From Parcubacteria group bacterium GW2011_GWC1_41_7 (GTDB lineage: Bacteria; Patescibacteriota; Minisyncoccia; UBA6257; HR35), in contig LCBW01000024.1 of NCBI GenBank assembly GCA_000997465.1, positions 1 to 5,591 of the forward strand: DNA of 5,591 bases, given 5' to 3'. Position numbers and translations under genes: made by a program. Position 1 is the first letter of the stretch. Every line of letters begins with the position of its first letter. This document shows positions 5,144 through 5,591 of the stretch, one piece after another. The notes beneath the pieces were generated by a model. The model was not told the origin of the DNA and made no database searches. It saw nothing but the letters and a program-made list of their open reading frames with translations.

Positions 5144-5591
5144 CGCTAAAAATTTTGACGACGCAAAAAAACAGATAGAAATTTTATCAAGCGTCACAAA
5201 TGAATTCCATTTTGACGTGGCATTTTCTGATTTTGCAGAGGTTGATGTGTGGGGCAATGCGCGGGAAATTGATTTATTTAGTGAGGATATTTTATTACAC
5301 GTACATCTGATGGCGCACGCAACGCCACAAGATATGTTGCAGTGGCAAAATCCGCGCGTTGCATCTTTAGCTATTCATTTGGAGGGGTCTACGCTACCGG
5401 ATGGGCTTTTGCGTATGGCAAAAAAAACAAAGCGCAAGGTATTTATTGTCTATCCGCCAAAGGTTGATTTTTCATTTTTAAAAAAATATATTCCGCATAG
5501 TGACGGGGTGATGGTGCTCGGGGTGATGCCAGGAAAATCAGGCCAGCAGATGTTTCCCGATACGTTTTCACGTATCCATAGCGTGAAGGAA
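5121..5591 (+). CDS. rpe: Ribulose-phosphate 3-epimerase-like protein, 3' end cut off
   Basis: The first 157 residues of a TIM-barrel protein of the ribulose-phosphate 3-epimerase family, which interconverts ribulose 5-phosphate and xylulose 5-phosphate. ILPAINAKNF (3-12) stands in the place of the family's IAPSILSADF, HFDVA (30-34) gives the first metal-binding His30 and Asp32, HVHLM (60-64) gives the second His62, IHLEGS (85-90) matches the FHPE strand, and VMPGKSGQQMF (135-145) replaces VNPGFGGQ.F in the phosphate-side loop. The second catalytic Asp would lie beyond the window edge. The sequence is divergent: the usual serine after PSIL is Asn8, and the PGFGGQ loop is changed. It may therefore be a fast-evolving Rpe or a related epimerase. 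The start at 5121 overlaps rpiB by 23 bases without a ribosome binding site, which suggests coupled translation and fits a joint role in the pentose phosphate pathway. Confidence 0.83.
   Translation, partial: MKILPAINAKNFDDAKKQIEILSSVTNEFHFDVAFSDFAEVDVWGNAREIDLFSEDILLHVHLMAHATPQDMLQWQNPRVASLAIHLEGSTLPDGLLRMAKKTKRKVFIVYPPKVDFSFLKKYIPHSDGVMVLGVMPGKSGQQMFPDTFSRIHSVKE

Noticed and set aside
1..5591. CRISPR array, insertion sequence or phage genes
   Set aside because: No regularly spaced repeats, transposase motifs, terminal inverted repeats or phage proteins are visible.

Overview
The window looks like a piece of a compact, moderately AT-rich bacterial chromosome. All supported genes are on the + strand, packed in overlapping or nearly touching groups. 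The best guess is a member of the Candidate Phyla Radiation (Patescibacteria). The reasons are the combination of a membrane-anchored MurF-like ligase, a DegT-type PLP protein and a FemABX protein, the very short spacers, and starts that mostly lack a Shine-Dalgarno sequence. TGA acts as a real stop at 3103-3105, which argues against lineages that read TGA as glycine. The taxonomic call is inference from style, not from a marker gene.

Layout: (1) 2-169 is the C-terminal end of an alpha/beta hydrolase. (2) 170-307 is a spacer with a consensus -10 box seven bases before the next start. (3) 308-4129 is a three-gene cluster: a MurF-like Mur ligase with an N-terminal membrane domain in place of the usual MurF substrate domain, a DegT/DnrJ/EryC1/StrS aminotransferase-family protein, and a FemA/FemB/FemX-type aminoacyl transferase that overlaps the gene before it by 14 bases. 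(4) 4130-4690 is a distinct GC-rich stretch. It holds tandem hairpins, an extended -10 promoter, a strong ribosome binding site, a 71-residue Cys- and Arg-rich orphan protein, and a long hairpin followed by a T tract that looks like a terminator. (5) 4691-5591 holds rpiB and, overlapping it by 23 bases, an rpe-like gene cut by the window edge.

How the genes may work together: the ligase, aminotransferase and FemABX proteins form a plausible cell-envelope module. An ATP-dependent ligase of the D-Ala-D-Ala-adding type fixed to the membrane sits beside a peptidoglycan cross-bridge-type transferase, and a PLP enzyme could supply or modify an amino compound. The rpiB-rpe pair interconverts ribose 5-phosphate, ribulose 5-phosphate and xylulose 5-phosphate in the non-oxidative pentose phosphate pathway.

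The most notable points are the domain-swapped Mur ligase and its gene neighbourhood, an Asp-to-Asn change at the expected PLP-contacting position of the DegT protein, promoter boxes so close to start codons that transcripts should be leaderless, and the GC-rich Cys/Arg-rich orphan gene with the only strong Shine-Dalgarno sequence in the window.
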